Source: Symbiodinium natans (lineage: Eukaryota > Sar > Dinophyceae > Suessiales > Symbiodiniaceae). From it: a stretch of DNA of 64,000 nucleotides. The notes under the pieces are model-generated. The model was not told the DNA's origin. It did no database searches and was given only the letters and a program-made list of their open reading frames with translations. The first letter of the stretch is position 1. Each line of letters begins with the position of its first letter. Below, piece after piece: positions 1 through 11,056 of the stretch. The stretch covers positions 75,001 through 139,000 of the forward strand of contig CAJNDS010000050.1 in assembly GCA_905221605.1 (NCBI GenBank), written 5' to 3'. Made by a program: the position numbers and the translations under genes.

Positions 1-2147
1 CGTCGTTCCCCCCGCTGAGCAAGGTCCAGATCACGGCCCCGAAGCTGAATAAATCAGCAGCGGTGCCGCGAGCCTCCTGTCGGAGGACTTCTGGACAAGC
101 CTGAGTCTGCGCAAAAGGGGCGTGCCTACCGGAGGGCCGCCTTCGGCGAATTCTCCGGCGTGGGCGGTGCCGAAGTCGCCGATTTTCGCCACCTTTTGAC
201 GTCAGTCCCGACCCCTCCAGGCCTAAGATCTGTGAAGCAGTAAAGGGGCCCCTCCCTGCCACGATTTACTCGGAGCACTAACACCTGCACAAACAAGCAT
301 CTCCCAACCCAGACCCCAGCGGCATGGCTCTGCAAAGCCAACGGCGTGACGACATGGAACCCAGACACCCGAGGAAAGACGCGACGCGGGGACATTCCGA
401 CGCCGAGACGTCTCGAGACCTAACGGGTTGATGGCGACTTCACATGCTATTGAGCGCTTGTCCAGGAGGCACGTGATTTGATGGAAGTGTTCAGGCCTGG
501 CAGTGTTGGGATTTGGGGTTTGAAGGCTTCGATGTGTTTTATGCTGTTTTTGAGGGTGGGCCTCTTGTTTTCAGTGTTTGGAATTTCTCGGACGTCATGT
601 TTGACAAGGTTGCGGGCTGCTAGGTTGTTCCGTGTTTCTAATGCTTTGAGTTCTTATTAGTTCTAATTATTTTCGCACGAGTGCCTCGGGTCGTTCGGCG
701 TTTTGAGGCTTCGGTACACGTCGCGGCCTAGGAGCCTGTTTGTCACGGCTCGGCTCTGTGCGTGCGTAAGACCTATAAAAACCAAGCCCAACACAGAAAG
801 AAGCTAAACCCTAATCTAAACTTAAACCTTACTATGGGAATTTCCAAGAGGGGCCCCTAGTGTAGAAAAGGGAAACATGCAAACTAGTAGAATCCGTATG
901 AATCCGTGTTACGGAATGCAAACACCCCCTTCTCATGACCGTGTCCTAGGCCTGGTCCTCGGTGAGCAGGATGTTCTCCGGCTTCACGTCACGGTGCAGA
1001 TACGGAATGGAATGCGAGTATTCCAAACCGCTCCACACCTGAAAACGGAGCTCGAAAGGACTCAAAGCCAGAAGCTCGAGGTGGGAGGCCTGCGCCATCC
1101 ACCGTCGACCAAGCTCGGGGACTTGGTAATCAGTGCCCCGGGATTGCACAATGGCGGCTTCCAAGCTTCCTCCCGAACTCACAGAGACTCCCCAAAAGGG
1201 TGCACACAAGAGCACTCCCTGCACCATCACCACAGCCACGACTATGACGAAGCGTCCCGAGTCATCCTACATTGTCATGCGCGGAATGTGTACTTCCAAA
1301 ATTGAGCGCGCGCGCGCGCGCGCGCGCGCGCGCGCGCCCGGGGAGGGAGAGCCAGTTGCGGGCGGTTCGGTCAGTCGTCCTTGTCACGCAAGAAGCTACT
1401 TCTGACATTCTGCGCGCACACGCGCGGGGGAGGGGAGGGCGGAGAGACACTTAGCTGGTTGCGGACGTCGGTGAGTCGTCCTTATAGGCAGTTCCGAAAT
1501 TGTGTGCCCGCGCGCGCCTGCGGAGGGGGCGGGGCGGCGGAGAACGCATGAAGCTACTTCCAAAGTTGTGTGCGTGCACGTGCGCGGGGCGGGGGCACTC
1601 GCCCACATGCCGCATATGAGATATTCAGCTGCTTGCTGGCGTCCCGGCGAGCCATCCTGCGTGTTGTGTTGATACGCAGAAAGCCTTTATGCGCACTACG
1701 AGAAATCACGCAACCAAACACAAACGATCACAAATGGAACATGCGGCCAGCGCGCCCAGAAACGACAGAACCTCCTGGTTCACAAAAGGCCCAGGACGTC
1801 GAAAGGGACGGAGAAATCGCACAAGTTCCACCCTGGTTCACAGCATGGCCCAGGACTTCCAGAAGTACATGCAGTGCACGCCGTAGCACAAACGACACAA
1901 CCTCCTGGTTCACAACATGACCCAGGACGCTAAGCAACGCGAAGTGCACGCCGCTCTAGCAGAAATCGCAGAAGCGCGCACAAACGGAACACGTTACTGG
2001 AGGCTAGGACAGGGACAGGCAGCAAGATGTTCAAAGTCAAGCTGTGGAGCCTCCAGAGCAGAGCTCGAGAATAATGCCGTCATCCTCGGTGAGCACGGAC
2101 AGGATCCTGACCAGGTTTGGGTGAACCAAACCGGTCATCGTCTTCTC
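1..2147 (-). CDS. protein kinase, partial, at least three exons
   Basis: Exon pieces of a eukaryotic protein kinase domain run off the left edge. The exon at about 2051-2147 encodes the subdomain IV-V stretch HPNLVRILSVL...GIILELCSGGS, ending in the hinge. The exon at 952-1089 carries the catalytic loop HRDVKPENILL with all key residues (D and N present). The exon from 192 leftwards begins VAKIGDFGTA, so the DFG magnesium motif is intact, followed by CPEVLRQEA and LFSFGAVIWTLLSGG (subdomains VIII-IX). The 952 donor reads CAG|GC and the 192 acceptor AG|G, and they join in phase to give LTEDQVAKIGDFG. Between DFG and PEV the frame is restored only if 29 nt (101-129, GT...AG) are removed; otherwise there is a frameshift. 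The activation loop is short. N-lobe exons upstream of 2147 were not found and the C-lobe lies outside the window. Family and substrate are unknown. Confidence 0.75.
1303..1338. repeat. (GC)n microsatellite
   Basis: An uninterrupted alternating GC run of about 35 bp lies between kinase exons. The surrounding 1250-1620 is GC-rich and contains further short CGCGCG runs and three loosely repeated segments of the type 'GAAGCTACTTC...TGTGTGC'. No exon is recognised from 1100 to 2040. Confidence 0.85.
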
Positions 2148-2585
2148 CTTCAAGAATCCAGTCCAGCAGGCCCCCCAACCCAGCAGCGCCCGAAACGCAA
2201 GCTCTCCTGTCGCAGGTGGCCGGCATTCCGGACCTTCGCTAACTTCTTGGCCACCCTGCAGCGAGTACCGCGAAAGGCGCTTCCTCTCCGCGCGTGAAGC
2301 CTTGCCTCTCTCCGTTGTGCTCGCCCGCAATCACCACGGAATAGGCACCCTGCTATAGAAAACGAATGGCAGCACTTCGCTGAAAGCTAGGCCCCAGCCT
2401 TTCCCAGGATTTGCGCCATCGCACTAGACTAGAGGAGGGGGAGAAGCGGGACCAACGGATCACTTGAGCTCACAAATAAAACAGCGGCTCCGCGCTGAAA
2501 CATGCTCAACTCTTAGTAGTGGAGTGATCGAGAGTACGCCAGACTTTCGAAGAGCAGCTTCATGCACTTAGGTCGATTTGTGGCA

Positions 2586-2997
2586 GAGAGGGTTGAGAGG
2601 GTTGAGAGGGTCGAGAGGGTTGAGAGGGTTGAGAGGGTTGAGAGGGTTGAGAGGGTCGAGAGGGTTGAGAGGGTTGAGAGGGTCGAGAGGGTTGAGAGGG
2701 TTGAGAGGGTTGAGAGGGTCGAGAGGGTTGAGAGGGTTGAGAGGGTTGAGAGGGTTGAGAGGGTTGAGAGGGTTGAGAGGGTTGAGAGGGTTGAGAGGGT
2801 TGAGAGGGTTGAGAGGGTTGAGAGGGTCGAGAGGGTTGAGAGGGTTGAGAGGGTTGAGTGGGTCGAGAGGGTTGAGAGGGTTGAGAGGGTTGAGAGGGTC
2901 GAGAGGGTTGAGAGGGTTGAGAGGGTTGAGAGGGTTGAGAGGGTTGAGAGGGTTCAGAGGGTTGAGAGGGTTGAGAGGGTTGAGAGGGTTGAGAGTT
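2586..2997. repeat. 9-bp minisatellite, unit GTTGAGAGG / GTCGAGAGG
   Basis: About 45 tandem copies of a nonamer. Most units are GTTGAGAGG, with a minority GTCGAGAGG placed irregularly and single variants such as GTTGAGTGG and GTTCAGAGG. Because the unit is a multiple of three, all + frames stay open and give Val-Glu-Arg or Gly-Leu-Arg repeats. The array fades at 2995 into GAGTTTAGGGTTGAGGGG, which resembles the telomere heptamer. The array could therefore have arisen from a degenerate telomere-like seed. Confidence 0.95.
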
Positions 2998-3187
2998 TAG
3001 GGTTGAGGGGTTCTAAGGTTTCGAGGCAAAAGAGTTCAAGGTCAACTATTAGGGGACTCTTCGGGCGATTCAGCGGGGCTGTTTGTGGGCTCAGGACTTT
3101 GTTGGCTTTGAGGTCTTATGGAAAACGCCGGAGGCTTCTCAACAACGAGGTCTTGCGGTGCTGCCTCACTGCGACGACTCAGGGTCC

Positions 3188-3496
3188 CCTAAACCCTCAA
3201 CCCTACCCCCCTAAACCCCGAAACCCCGAAACCCCTAAACCCCCCTTAACCCCTAAACCCCTAAACCCCGAAACCCCCTTAACCCCTAAACCCCTAAACC
3301 CCCTTAACCCCCTTAACCCCCTAAACCCTGAACCCTAAACCCTAAACCCCAAAGCCTGATGTTTTGGATTTCCCGGGTCAGCTTCGGGAGAGCCCCTGAA
3401 GGGTCTTACGGTCTTAGGGTCTTTAGGGTCTTAGGGTTTAGGGGTTTAGGGTTTTAGGGTTTAGGGTTTAGTGTTTAGGGCTTTAGGGTTAGGGAC
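3188..3496. repeat. degenerate telomere-like tracts (CCCTAAA then TTTAGGG)
   Basis: From 3188 to 3350 the + strand reads CCCTAAACCCC-type units; from about 3405 to 3495 it switches to TTAGGGTTTAGGG-type units. The two tracts face each other across a 55-bp unique spacer, giving an inverted arrangement that could form a hairpin. Spacing varies (6, 7, 8 and 10 bp units), unlike a functional telomere. Confidence 0.85.
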
Positions 3497-3733
3497 ACTA
3501 CAAACGCCCCCGGCCCCGGACAATTTCTTCCCTAATCAATGTGCACGCACTGGTGGGGTTCTTGCGTTGGAAGAAGAGGAGGGGGCTTTTGGATTTTTAG
3601 GGCACGTGCGGCAAGATGGATGCGTGGCGCTAAGCAACAACAGAGAGAGAGAATCCTCGATCTGCGTTTGTTTTCTGACGGGTGCCTGTGTTCACAGGCC
3701 ACATGCTGTTGCCCAGTAGAGAGAGCATTGGGA

Positions 3734-4765
3734 TCAAAAGCCAGTGTGCAACATAAGCAGCAGGAGGAGACAGCCATCGAGGAAACTCAAACGAGCCCGC
3801 TCACTATGCCCAGGAAGTGGATCCTGAGGAAATGCGTTGAACACGAAGCCGGACTTGCGCCCGTCTTCCACTGGAGAGATGAAGCTTAGCCTTGCTTGCG
3901 TACCAGTGATGCCAGCTGCAGTCTGGTTCTTTCCCGACTCATTTCCGAGAGGGGGTTCGCCTAGCCGACGAAGTGCCACATTGGACACATTTCCCGCGAC
4001 GTCAGAGGTCTTCAGAACATGCTCGTTTGGACCACGCATGATGATGAGCCCAACTGACTCCATGTACTGCGACAGGCGAATCCGGTCAACAAACATGCGG
4101 AAATCAACGTACGACGAGGTCAAGCGCTTGGCCAGCATGGAATCTTGAATGCGATGATCCAGTTCCTTGGCAGCAGAGCTCAAGGGCCTACAGTGGTCCC
4201 AAAGCTCGTTGTTCGAGCTTTCTTCGATCCTGAGCAAGAGTACCCTCGAGTGGTCGTCTGATAGCAGAACTTGGTGATGCCAATGAGGCTGACATGAAAA
4301 GCAAAGCATCCCTGCAGCATACTCCAACAGCGTGTCAAAGCAAACACCATACGTTGCCACCACATATCGTATGCTCTTCAAGGCGCCATCGAACAGCGCG
4401 CGCTGCGCAGGCGGTGCGTCGCGATACTCCTGGCTGACGCCAAAGTCCTCCATCTGCGAGCGAAAACCTGCCAGATGAGATGCCTTGTCCTTCCAGTGGC
4501 TCTCCCACCGCTGGAAGGCTTTCCTCTGCTCGTCTTCAAAGGATACAGTGCAGCATGCTGGCTGCAGGTTCCAGAAAGGGCACAAGCTCAGCGAGTTCTG
4601 AGTTTCAGGCTTGCTGGCAAGGTGTCGTATGTCACTTTTCCCAGCCCAATGTGGCTGAAACAATGGGTTGAAGCAGTCGCCATCACTGTGCCCTTGCTTT
4701 GCAGAACCCAGTGTTCTAACTGGCAAACACCAAAAGAGCGCCCCAGGCACAAGTCGTCTCCACAT
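3734..4765 (-). CDS. putative secreted or surface glycoprotein, unidentified (343 aa)
   Basis: An open frame of 343 codons, exceptional here because it needs no intron. It starts MWRRLVPGALFWCLPVRTLG, which looks like a signal peptide (two basic residues, a hydrophobic core, then small residues). The first half contains several cysteines, including CPFWNLQPACC, with CSHC-like spacing absent. Sequons NVS, NES and NQT lie in the last third. The C-terminus ends with a hydrophobic stretch (LDGCLLLLLMLHTGF), which could be a membrane or GPI-type tail, although no clear omega site is evident. Amino-acid composition is balanced and no other frame competes over most of its length. I do not recognise a family. 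The downstream part (after about residue 300) could be intron read-through. Confidence 0.6.
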   Translation of the reverse strand: MWRRLVPGALFWCLPVRTLGSAKQGHSDGDCFNPLFQPHWAGKSDIRHLASKPETQNSLSLCPFWNLQPACCTVSFEDEQRKAFQRWESHWKDKASHLAGFRSQMEDFGVSQEYRDAPPAQRALFDGALKSIRYVVATYGVCFDTLLEYAAGMLCFSCQPHWHHQVLLSDDHSRVLLLRIEESSNNELWDHCRPLSSAAKELDHRIQDSMLAKRLTSSYVDFRMFVDRIRLSQYMESVGLIIMRGPNEHVLKTSDVAGNVSNVALRRLGEPPLGNESGKNQTAAGITGTQARLSFISPVEDGRKSGFVFNAFPQDPLPGHSERARLSFLDGCLLLLLMLHTGF

Positions 4766-5514
4766 TCGAGCGTCTGGCAGGAGCCGACTCGCTACAAACT
4801 ACTGCACTGAACCATGAGCCAACCCACTACTACGCAACACGCATGCTCACTGTTTATGGGGCCCTTTGGCGACTCAAGTCTCCAGCTAGCAAGTTTCCAT
4901 GCTGTTTTGGTTGTCGGTTGCAGGACCACGGCAGCTGAGGATTCACTAAACCGGATAACGGAAGACTCGCCAGAATGACCAACTCGCGGCGCAGGCGCCT
5001 CACATGACTCCCAGGGATTTGGGAGTAATCTCCGGGGCTTCGGGCTCTGCGGAGGGGGGGGAGGGGGTGTCAGGTCCTGGTTGAATGTTTGCTGTGGGGT
5101 TTTTTGCAAACACCTTGAGCTCGGGGTTTAGGCTTGTTTGGTGATCTATACTTGCATTCATGGCAACGTGAAGAGTGCAGGAGCGAGTGCAGTGCTACGA
5201 GTAGAAGCTCTACTTGAGTCAGCAAAGCACGATCTCAAGTTAGGTCATTTCAGACACAGTAGCGTCTTGCAGAGCATGAGCGTTGTTTTTTGACCAAGGC
5301 TTCTCACTGCCCAGGTCACAGCAATCAGCAATACACACGTGGGCCTTTGCCAGCCCGAGCACTACTACTTCTGCGAACTTGCAGCAGGCCACCTGTTGAG
5401 CAGCTGCGTGGGCGCAGCAGGCGAAGACACCGAGAGCAAGCCAAAATGAACCCAGTCCTGCAGCTCATTAGCGTTTAGGGTTTAGGGTTTAGCAGGGTTT
5501 AGGGTTTAGGGTTT

Positions 5515-6461
5515 AGGGCAGCATGTCGGATTCAGGTGACACCACGGCTTGCGAGAGCCTCCGAGCGGATACCTTCCTTTCGCACCGCTGCCTGGTGAAA
5601 GCAACCTCGTGGCATGAGCTGGTTTGCACTGGTGGTCTGGTCTTGTGCTCCAGGAGCTGCGAAACACACACACACACACACATAACATCTCAGGTGTTCA
5701 CGTCTTGCACTTTCGCGAAGGAGGTCTTCCAAGTCTGCGGGGACCTCGACAAGCCACATGCCGAAGAAGTTCCAATGGCAGGATTCTGAGCTCCGCACGT
5801 GACCCATGTGCCTTGCCCTGTTGCGGGCAAAGGAGATCAGGTCGGTCTCTGTCACAAACCTTCAAAACTCGCCCGCGAGCCTAAGACCCCGCTAAAGAGG
5901 AATCATATAAACTTTGAACTACATAGCTTAGGTAGATTCCTTCAGGAGTGTTGGGCTCTCTGGTCACAGATGCATTCTGTCCACACCCTCTGCAAGGTCA
6001 GATGGCCAAACGGAGTAGCGCGGCACCTGCGGTTGTGCAAGTTGACATCGGCGAACTGCTTGCGCAGGAAGGAGTAGATGCATGGCACCTTCAGAAGTAC
6101 CGTATGGGCTCTCTTGCAGCTGTCCGATCTACTCCTCCCCGAACATTGAGGGGAGGTGAGGATCATATTGGGGGGAGGGGGGGATCCTAGAGGGCTCTCT
6201 GAAGACAAAGCTTCCTTCAACAAAGGCAAGTATACGCAGTCCAAACCAAAACGTGCCTCTCCGAAGGAATGAAAATCCAAACCCACCAACAAACGGTCTC
6301 AGGGTTTCCACCAACAACAAAGGATTGCTGTTGGGATCGACTACTCAGATGAAGCAGCAGTAAAGTTTAGCTGAGGCTTATCTGGCCTTGGCCACGAAAT
6401 CTCCACGACGTCTCCCCTTGTCCACCAAGATTCTACCAATCGGTGCTGCCGTGGGTCTGCC
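5515..6461 (-). CDS. unidentified gene, several small exons
   Basis: The exon at 6027-6088 reads VPCIYSFLRKQFADVNLHN and is bounded by AAG|GTGCC and CGCAG|GTGCC. It joins in phase to an exon starting at 5817 (RARHMGHVRSSESCHWNFF...) that continues at least to 5745 and probably to about 5695 (VPADLEDLLRESARREHL). A (GT)n tract at 5663-5683 then precedes an acceptor TTTCGCAG. A terminal exon of about 150 bp follows, whose frame is unresolved (two frames are plausible). A possible upstream exon (PTAAPIGRILVDKGRRRGDF) lies at about 6387-6461, with a GC donor. I do not recognise the protein. The next gene downstream on the same strand is the secreted-type protein at 4765. Confidence 0.45.
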
Positions 6462-6474
6462 CCAGCCAACCCCA

Positions 6475-6554
6475 ACCCCAAACCCCAAACCCTAAACCCT
6501 AAACCCTAAACCCTAAACCCTAAACCCTAAACCCTAAACCCTAAACCCTAAACC
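6475..6554. repeat. CCCTAAA array (telomere-like), interstitial
   Basis: About ten head-to-tail CCCTAAA units with almost no variants. Between this array and 7500 the sequence holds shorter copies at 6702-6730 and 6903-6920 (opposite orientation), AT-poor unique sequence and the short CCCCGAAACCC-type tract near 7025. No confident exon was found in 6560-7520. Confidence 0.9.
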
Positions 6555-7525
6555 TGAATGCTTCGCAGAAGTGCTGCTCCCTCAGCCCGCAGCCTCGTCT
6601 GTCTGCCATCTCTCGGCTGCGGCAGCTTTGCTCCCGGGTTGCACCTCCTGGCCATCTTCTTGCGTTGTTAGAAAAAAGATTCGTATGTTCGCAACTGTAA
6701 CCCTAAACCCTAAACTCTAAACCCCAAACCCTTAACCCATTCAATGTTACTGCAACATTCTACAAGATGTATGTATTTCAACAGTTTGGTTACACGGCTT
6801 GAGGGTCTAGGACTCAAGCCTCAAGCACTTGGGCTTCCCAGGGCGGATCATGAAGGTAACTGCGTGAGTGCAGTGTATCCAAAATCCCTTGAAGCTGCTT
6901 TTCGGGTTTAGGGTTTAAGGTCACCATCAAGTAGGTCTACGCTGCCTCTACATCCGAGCTGTTGGAACTGAGAAGTCACACAGCGACGCACCCTCCCATC
7001 CCAGGACAACGCATCCCTCTTGTGGCACCCGAAACCCCCCAAACCCATCAGCAGAAAGGATGAAGGTAATGTTCAACAGTCCTTAACAATTAAGGGCTAT
7101 CGTACCCCCTACATCCCAGCTAGGATCATCCCAAAGGCCTCCCTGCGCCAAGGAGCTGCGAAAAGCCGGGCATTGGCCTGGCAGCTTCTTGAGCGCACGA
7201 GCAGGGCTCAGGGCGCAGGGCTTCGGATTTGGGGGGGAGAAGGGGCGTGTTTTTCGAAAAAACTGAAGTGGCGGGTTTCCGAGAAGAAAAAAAAATGTCA
7301 CGATTCGTTGGACAACGTCTGCTGCAGTACTCTCAGACCCACCCTACAACCCCGAAACCCAAAAAGCCCAAGAGGCCAAACGAGTTTCTTTTTGTTTAAC
7401 CCCCCACCCAAAAAAAAAGGTTGGGAGAATATTAAAAATGTAAATTGCTATTCCTTGCTGGTTTAAGTACCCTTAAAACTGCAGTATGTTACCCAAGTAT
7501 GACAAAGCTAAGAACTTACGTAATA

Positions 7526-7612
7526 CCCTAAACCCTAAACCCTAAACCCTAAACCCTAAACCCTACACCCTAAACCCTAAACCCTAAACCCTGAACCCTG
7601 AACCCTAAACCC
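7526..7612. repeat. CCCTAAA array touching a stop codon
   Basis: About eleven CCCTAAA units, with the variants CCCTACA and CCCTGAA. The array ends directly against the stop codon (7612-7614) of the minus-strand gene to its right, so the 3' untranslated region of that gene would consist of telomere-like repeat. Confidence 0.85.
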
Positions 7613-10600
7613 TACTCAGAACTATGGGGCGCCCTTCCGAGCCGGCTCTCCTCTTGCACGAATCTGAGAGCCGGGATGGTCACGTCCTTGAACTTGGTCC
7701 CGGCCTGCTTGCCACGTGGGTTTAGGGTTTAGGGTTTAGGGTTTAGGGTTTCGGGTTTCGGGTTTCGGGTTTCGGGTTTTAGGCTTTGGGGTTTAGGGTT
7801 TTCGGGTTTAGGGTTAAGGCTGGGAGACTGGAAGGCCTGTTTAAGGGAGGCTCAGGGGCTGTAGGTGTTTTCGAGAAGGGGCTTCTTCGGGTTGGGTTCG
7901 GGCTCGCGAGAACGCATCGGCCTCGATAGCCCTCGACAGCCTTCCCAAGACGGGCGGTGAGCGCGGAGTGGGAAGGATAGTTCCTCAGCCCCGCTCCACT
8001 CAATCGCAATAGATCACCTGGATGGCAACTGCCACGGCGCACCATCCATGTCCGACATGCGATGAGATATCTTGTCCACCAGCGTCACCACCTTTGCAGG
8101 GAAAATCGGCACCTTGTTGCTGGTAAGACTTGAACAGCTGTACCATTCTGTACCCTGCCGGCCTTGTCCACGATCATGCGTGGGCTCTCGAAGGAACGGT
8201 ATGGCTTTCTGGCAAGGAAGTCACAAGCCCACAAAGCTGCACTAGGCGGCTAGGCAGAGCTACAGGACAGGATCTATGGAATGTCATGGACTGAAGAAGT
8301 ACGACATATCAAGAACTTGCAGAGACTGTCCTCCTTCACGCACTGTATTGCAGAACAAAACAACAAGTTCAACAGTTCACTGCGGCAGGTACATGTCGAG
8401 TAGGCAAGCACCCACAAGTTGCAAGCCTAACAACATGCCCCTTCGCCCTTAACCCTAAACCCTGAACTGCATGTCCAGCCCCTGAACTACATGCCCACCG
8501 AACGAGTCCTTCTCCCCCTCCCCACTTGAAAAGCCCCGTCCAATAAGCCGAGGATGGCTGGGCGCGTCCGACAGTTGGCTGAGGTGGGTCCTGCTTTGGT
8601 TTGGGACGTCTAACTATCTAACTGCACCTGTCTAACTTCTAAAGCCAAGAGGTCCGGCCATGTTCGGCCTCCAGAACTAAGAAGTGAACGAAGACGTGAG
8701 AAACCCAACAATCAGGACATCCTTTCTCACGCTTCGAATGCCCCCCTCCCCCCCCGGTGGCCAAATGGTCAAACCAAGCCCAAGGGAATCCTCAGCTCGT
8801 GGGCGAAGGCCCACGTTGCTGTCCAAATGCCGCTTCGCCGATGGCCTAAGCAGTCACGACAAGGTCACGACACGACATTAGGGTTCAGGGCTTAGGGCTT
8901 AGGGCTTAGGGTTTGTGGTTTAGGGTTTAGGGTTTAGGCGGTTTAGGGTCTAGAGTTTAGGGAACTGCTGCTCCTTGGATAGACCCCGCTGGGCTGAGAG
9001 CACTGGAGGCAGAGATGTCTGCGGCATACAGTCCAGGTCGAGGTCCTTTCAGGGCAGCTCGCAGTAATCACTTCCCGCTAGTGGCAAAACCTGGAAGCCC
9101 TAAAGCCTGAACGCCCAGACCCCTCACCCCCTAAAGCCCTAAAGCCGTAAAGCCCTGAAGCCCTGAAGCCCTAAAGTCCTAGAGTCCTGAACCCTGAACC
9201 CTGAACCCTAAACCCTAAACCCTAAACCCTAAACCCTAAACCCTAAACCCTAAACCCTAAACCCAAAGCCTAAAGCCCTAAACAGGTAGTGGCAAATATC
9301 GTTGAGTCCTCGTCGGCAACTTCCAGGTCCCACAGCAAGTCAGCCACTTCCTCAGCAAGAACCCTCGGGCCTCTAGGGTCTGGGGGTTTAGGGGATTCGG
9401 GATGTTTAGGGCTTAGGGTTTAGGGTTTAGGGTTTAGGGTTTAGGGTTTAGGGTTTAGGGTTTAGGGTTTAGGGTTTAGGGTTTAGGGTTTAGGGTTTAG
9501 GGTTCAGGACCTTAGGCCTTCAAGGGCCCTCAGGGCTTAAGGGCCAAGATTGCAACACAAATTCCACGGCAGGAGGACGGCCTCCAGCCGCGGGGATGCT
9601 GGCCGCTGATTGGAGATCTCCTGCTTGCAGTCGAACCCCGATTCAGGCCCCACATTTAGGGACCCCTGAGTCTACTACAGTCTACTAAAATCCTACTTCA
9701 AGACCTAGGGGGCTTCAGAAGGTGCTCTTCGACTTGGGGGTGAGAAGTACCCTTGAACCTCCAAGTGATTGCCATCGTCGCCCAGGAGGAGCATGGAAAG
9801 CCGCAGCCTCTGTGGGATCCTGGTCAAAGACACACTGGCACGGACAACTCCAGACTTGGGGGGAGCTTACGAGCTCGCCTGGGTGGAGTCGGGAGCTCTT
9901 CGTCGGGCACCTGCGCCACCGAATTGGGCAGGATGGCATGCTCTGCCCATGCAACCGACATGCGCGTGTGCCGAGAAGACTCTCTTCTCAAGAATCCCAG
10001 AATGGTTGGGGCAGGGGACCGGCATCGTGCAAAGTTCTGATCGGGACAACCCTGCCCCTCACTGTTCGGACATGTTCGGACCCTATGTTGGTTCTTGCTT
10101 GTTCGTTCTTGCTTCAGGAGCCGTCTAGGGGGCTGGGGGCGGGGGCTCGCAGCACTGAAGTGCCCAACAAGTACCAACTCGGCTGGATGCTGGAAGCACG
10201 TCAGACATCTCAACATGAAAAGCACGTGGCTTGTCGGGGGAACTGTTGTATTTCCGGCAATAACTGTCACTCTTTGGCGTTGGCGCCCGGTGGTGTGTCG
10301 ACTGCATCCACGGAGCTCACTCGCCCGTAGGAGAGTGCTGTTGTCATGGCATATGAACCGCAAAGCACACCGAGAGAAAAAACAAAACACAAAAAGGCAT
10401 TTCTCCCCACCTCCGCATCTGAGTCTGCCCAGTGCCAACCATCTGCCTCACGATCAACAATCGTCACCTCCTCCTCATCTTCCTCCTTGCAACATGCACC
10501 GTGCTTTCAGTTCCAAGTGCTCTGAACGCGTTTCTCTGGTGAGCGCTTGTGCCAATATGCCACTGCAGTCGATGTGGCTTGACTTCTGCGTCCTGTATTA

Positions 10601-10790
10601 TTGGCGGCGCCGGCATGGCAATTGCCTAGTTCAGCCTCAGCATATAAGCAGAGTTCAACACGGGTACCACCCCAAACCCTAAACCCTAAACCCTAAACGG
10701 TGGAAGATCACGGGCGTACCTCGCGACCGGCAAAAATGCAAATTGGCACGCAGCACAAGGCCGCTGCCAGTAGCTTCGTCGCTGCCACAC
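7612..10790 (-). CDS. unidentified multi-exon gene, 3' end with stop
   Basis: At least eleven exons on the minus strand, many joining in phase. From upstream: 10720-10790 (WQRRSYWQRPCAACQF), 10411-10485 (EEDEEEVTIVDREADGWHW), then an exon ending at 9879 (SVAWAEHAILPNSVAQ) joined to 9759-9819 (IPQRLRLSMLLLGDDGNHLE), 9582-9620, 9309-9350 (EVADLLWDLEVADE) and 8974-9045 (DLDLDCMPQTSLPPVL). After a gap come about 8163-8208 (KPYRSFESPRMIVDK), 8018-8112 (VPIFPAKVVTLVDKIS...), 7941-7983 and 7612-7704, which ends RAPHSSE and a TAG stop. Donors are mostly GC or GA, and acceptors AG|G. Telomere-like arrays fill several introns (7720-7820, 8880-8960, 9190-9290, 9411-9505, 10673-10698). The protein is partly acidic, with no family I recognise. 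It could be two adjacent genes, since exons between 8210 and 8970 were not found. Confidence 0.6.
9187..9265. repeat. CCCTAAA array inside an intron
   Basis: About eleven CCCTGAA/CCCTAAA units between the coding exons at 8974-9045 and 9309-9350. Directly upstream (9118-9185) are CCCTAAAG-type 8-bp variants. Confidence 0.85.
9411..9505. repeat. TTTAGGG array inside an intron
   Basis: About thirteen perfect TTTAGGG units in the intron between the exons at 9309-9350 and 9582-9620. The orientation is opposite to the array in the neighbouring intron (9187-9265), so the 9309-9350 exon sits between two inversely oriented telomere-like arrays. Confidence 0.9.
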
Positions 10791-10820
10791 CTGGAGACAA
10801 CGCCGGCGCCAACAGTTCCA

Positions 10821-10935
10821 GGGTTTAGGGTTTTAGGGTTTTAGGGTTTTAGGGTTTTAGGGTTTTAGGGTTTTAGGGTTTTAGGGTTTAGGGTTTAGGC
10901 TTTAGGGTTTAGGGCTTAGGGTTTAGGGTTTAGGG
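10821..10935. repeat. TTTTAGGG / TTTAGGG array
   Basis: Eight copies of the octamer TTTTAGGG followed by heptamer TTTAGGG/CTTTAGGG units. The octamer variant dominates the left half only. The array lies immediately upstream of the coding exon at 10720-10790. Confidence 0.9.
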
Positions 10936-11056
10936 CTGCTCTGCCTCCCCTCACCTACACGTACGCTGGCACCTGCGCACAGTGTCGAGTCGCATGTGCT
11001 GGCCCAGGGTGGCACGGGACGCAGAAGGAAACCAAGTGACGACTTTTTTGTAGTGC

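Noticed and set aside
2562-3338. + strand frame of 258 codons, mostly Val-Glu-Arg
   Set aside because: It is a translation of the 9-bp minisatellite; other frames are open too, and the unit length is a multiple of three.
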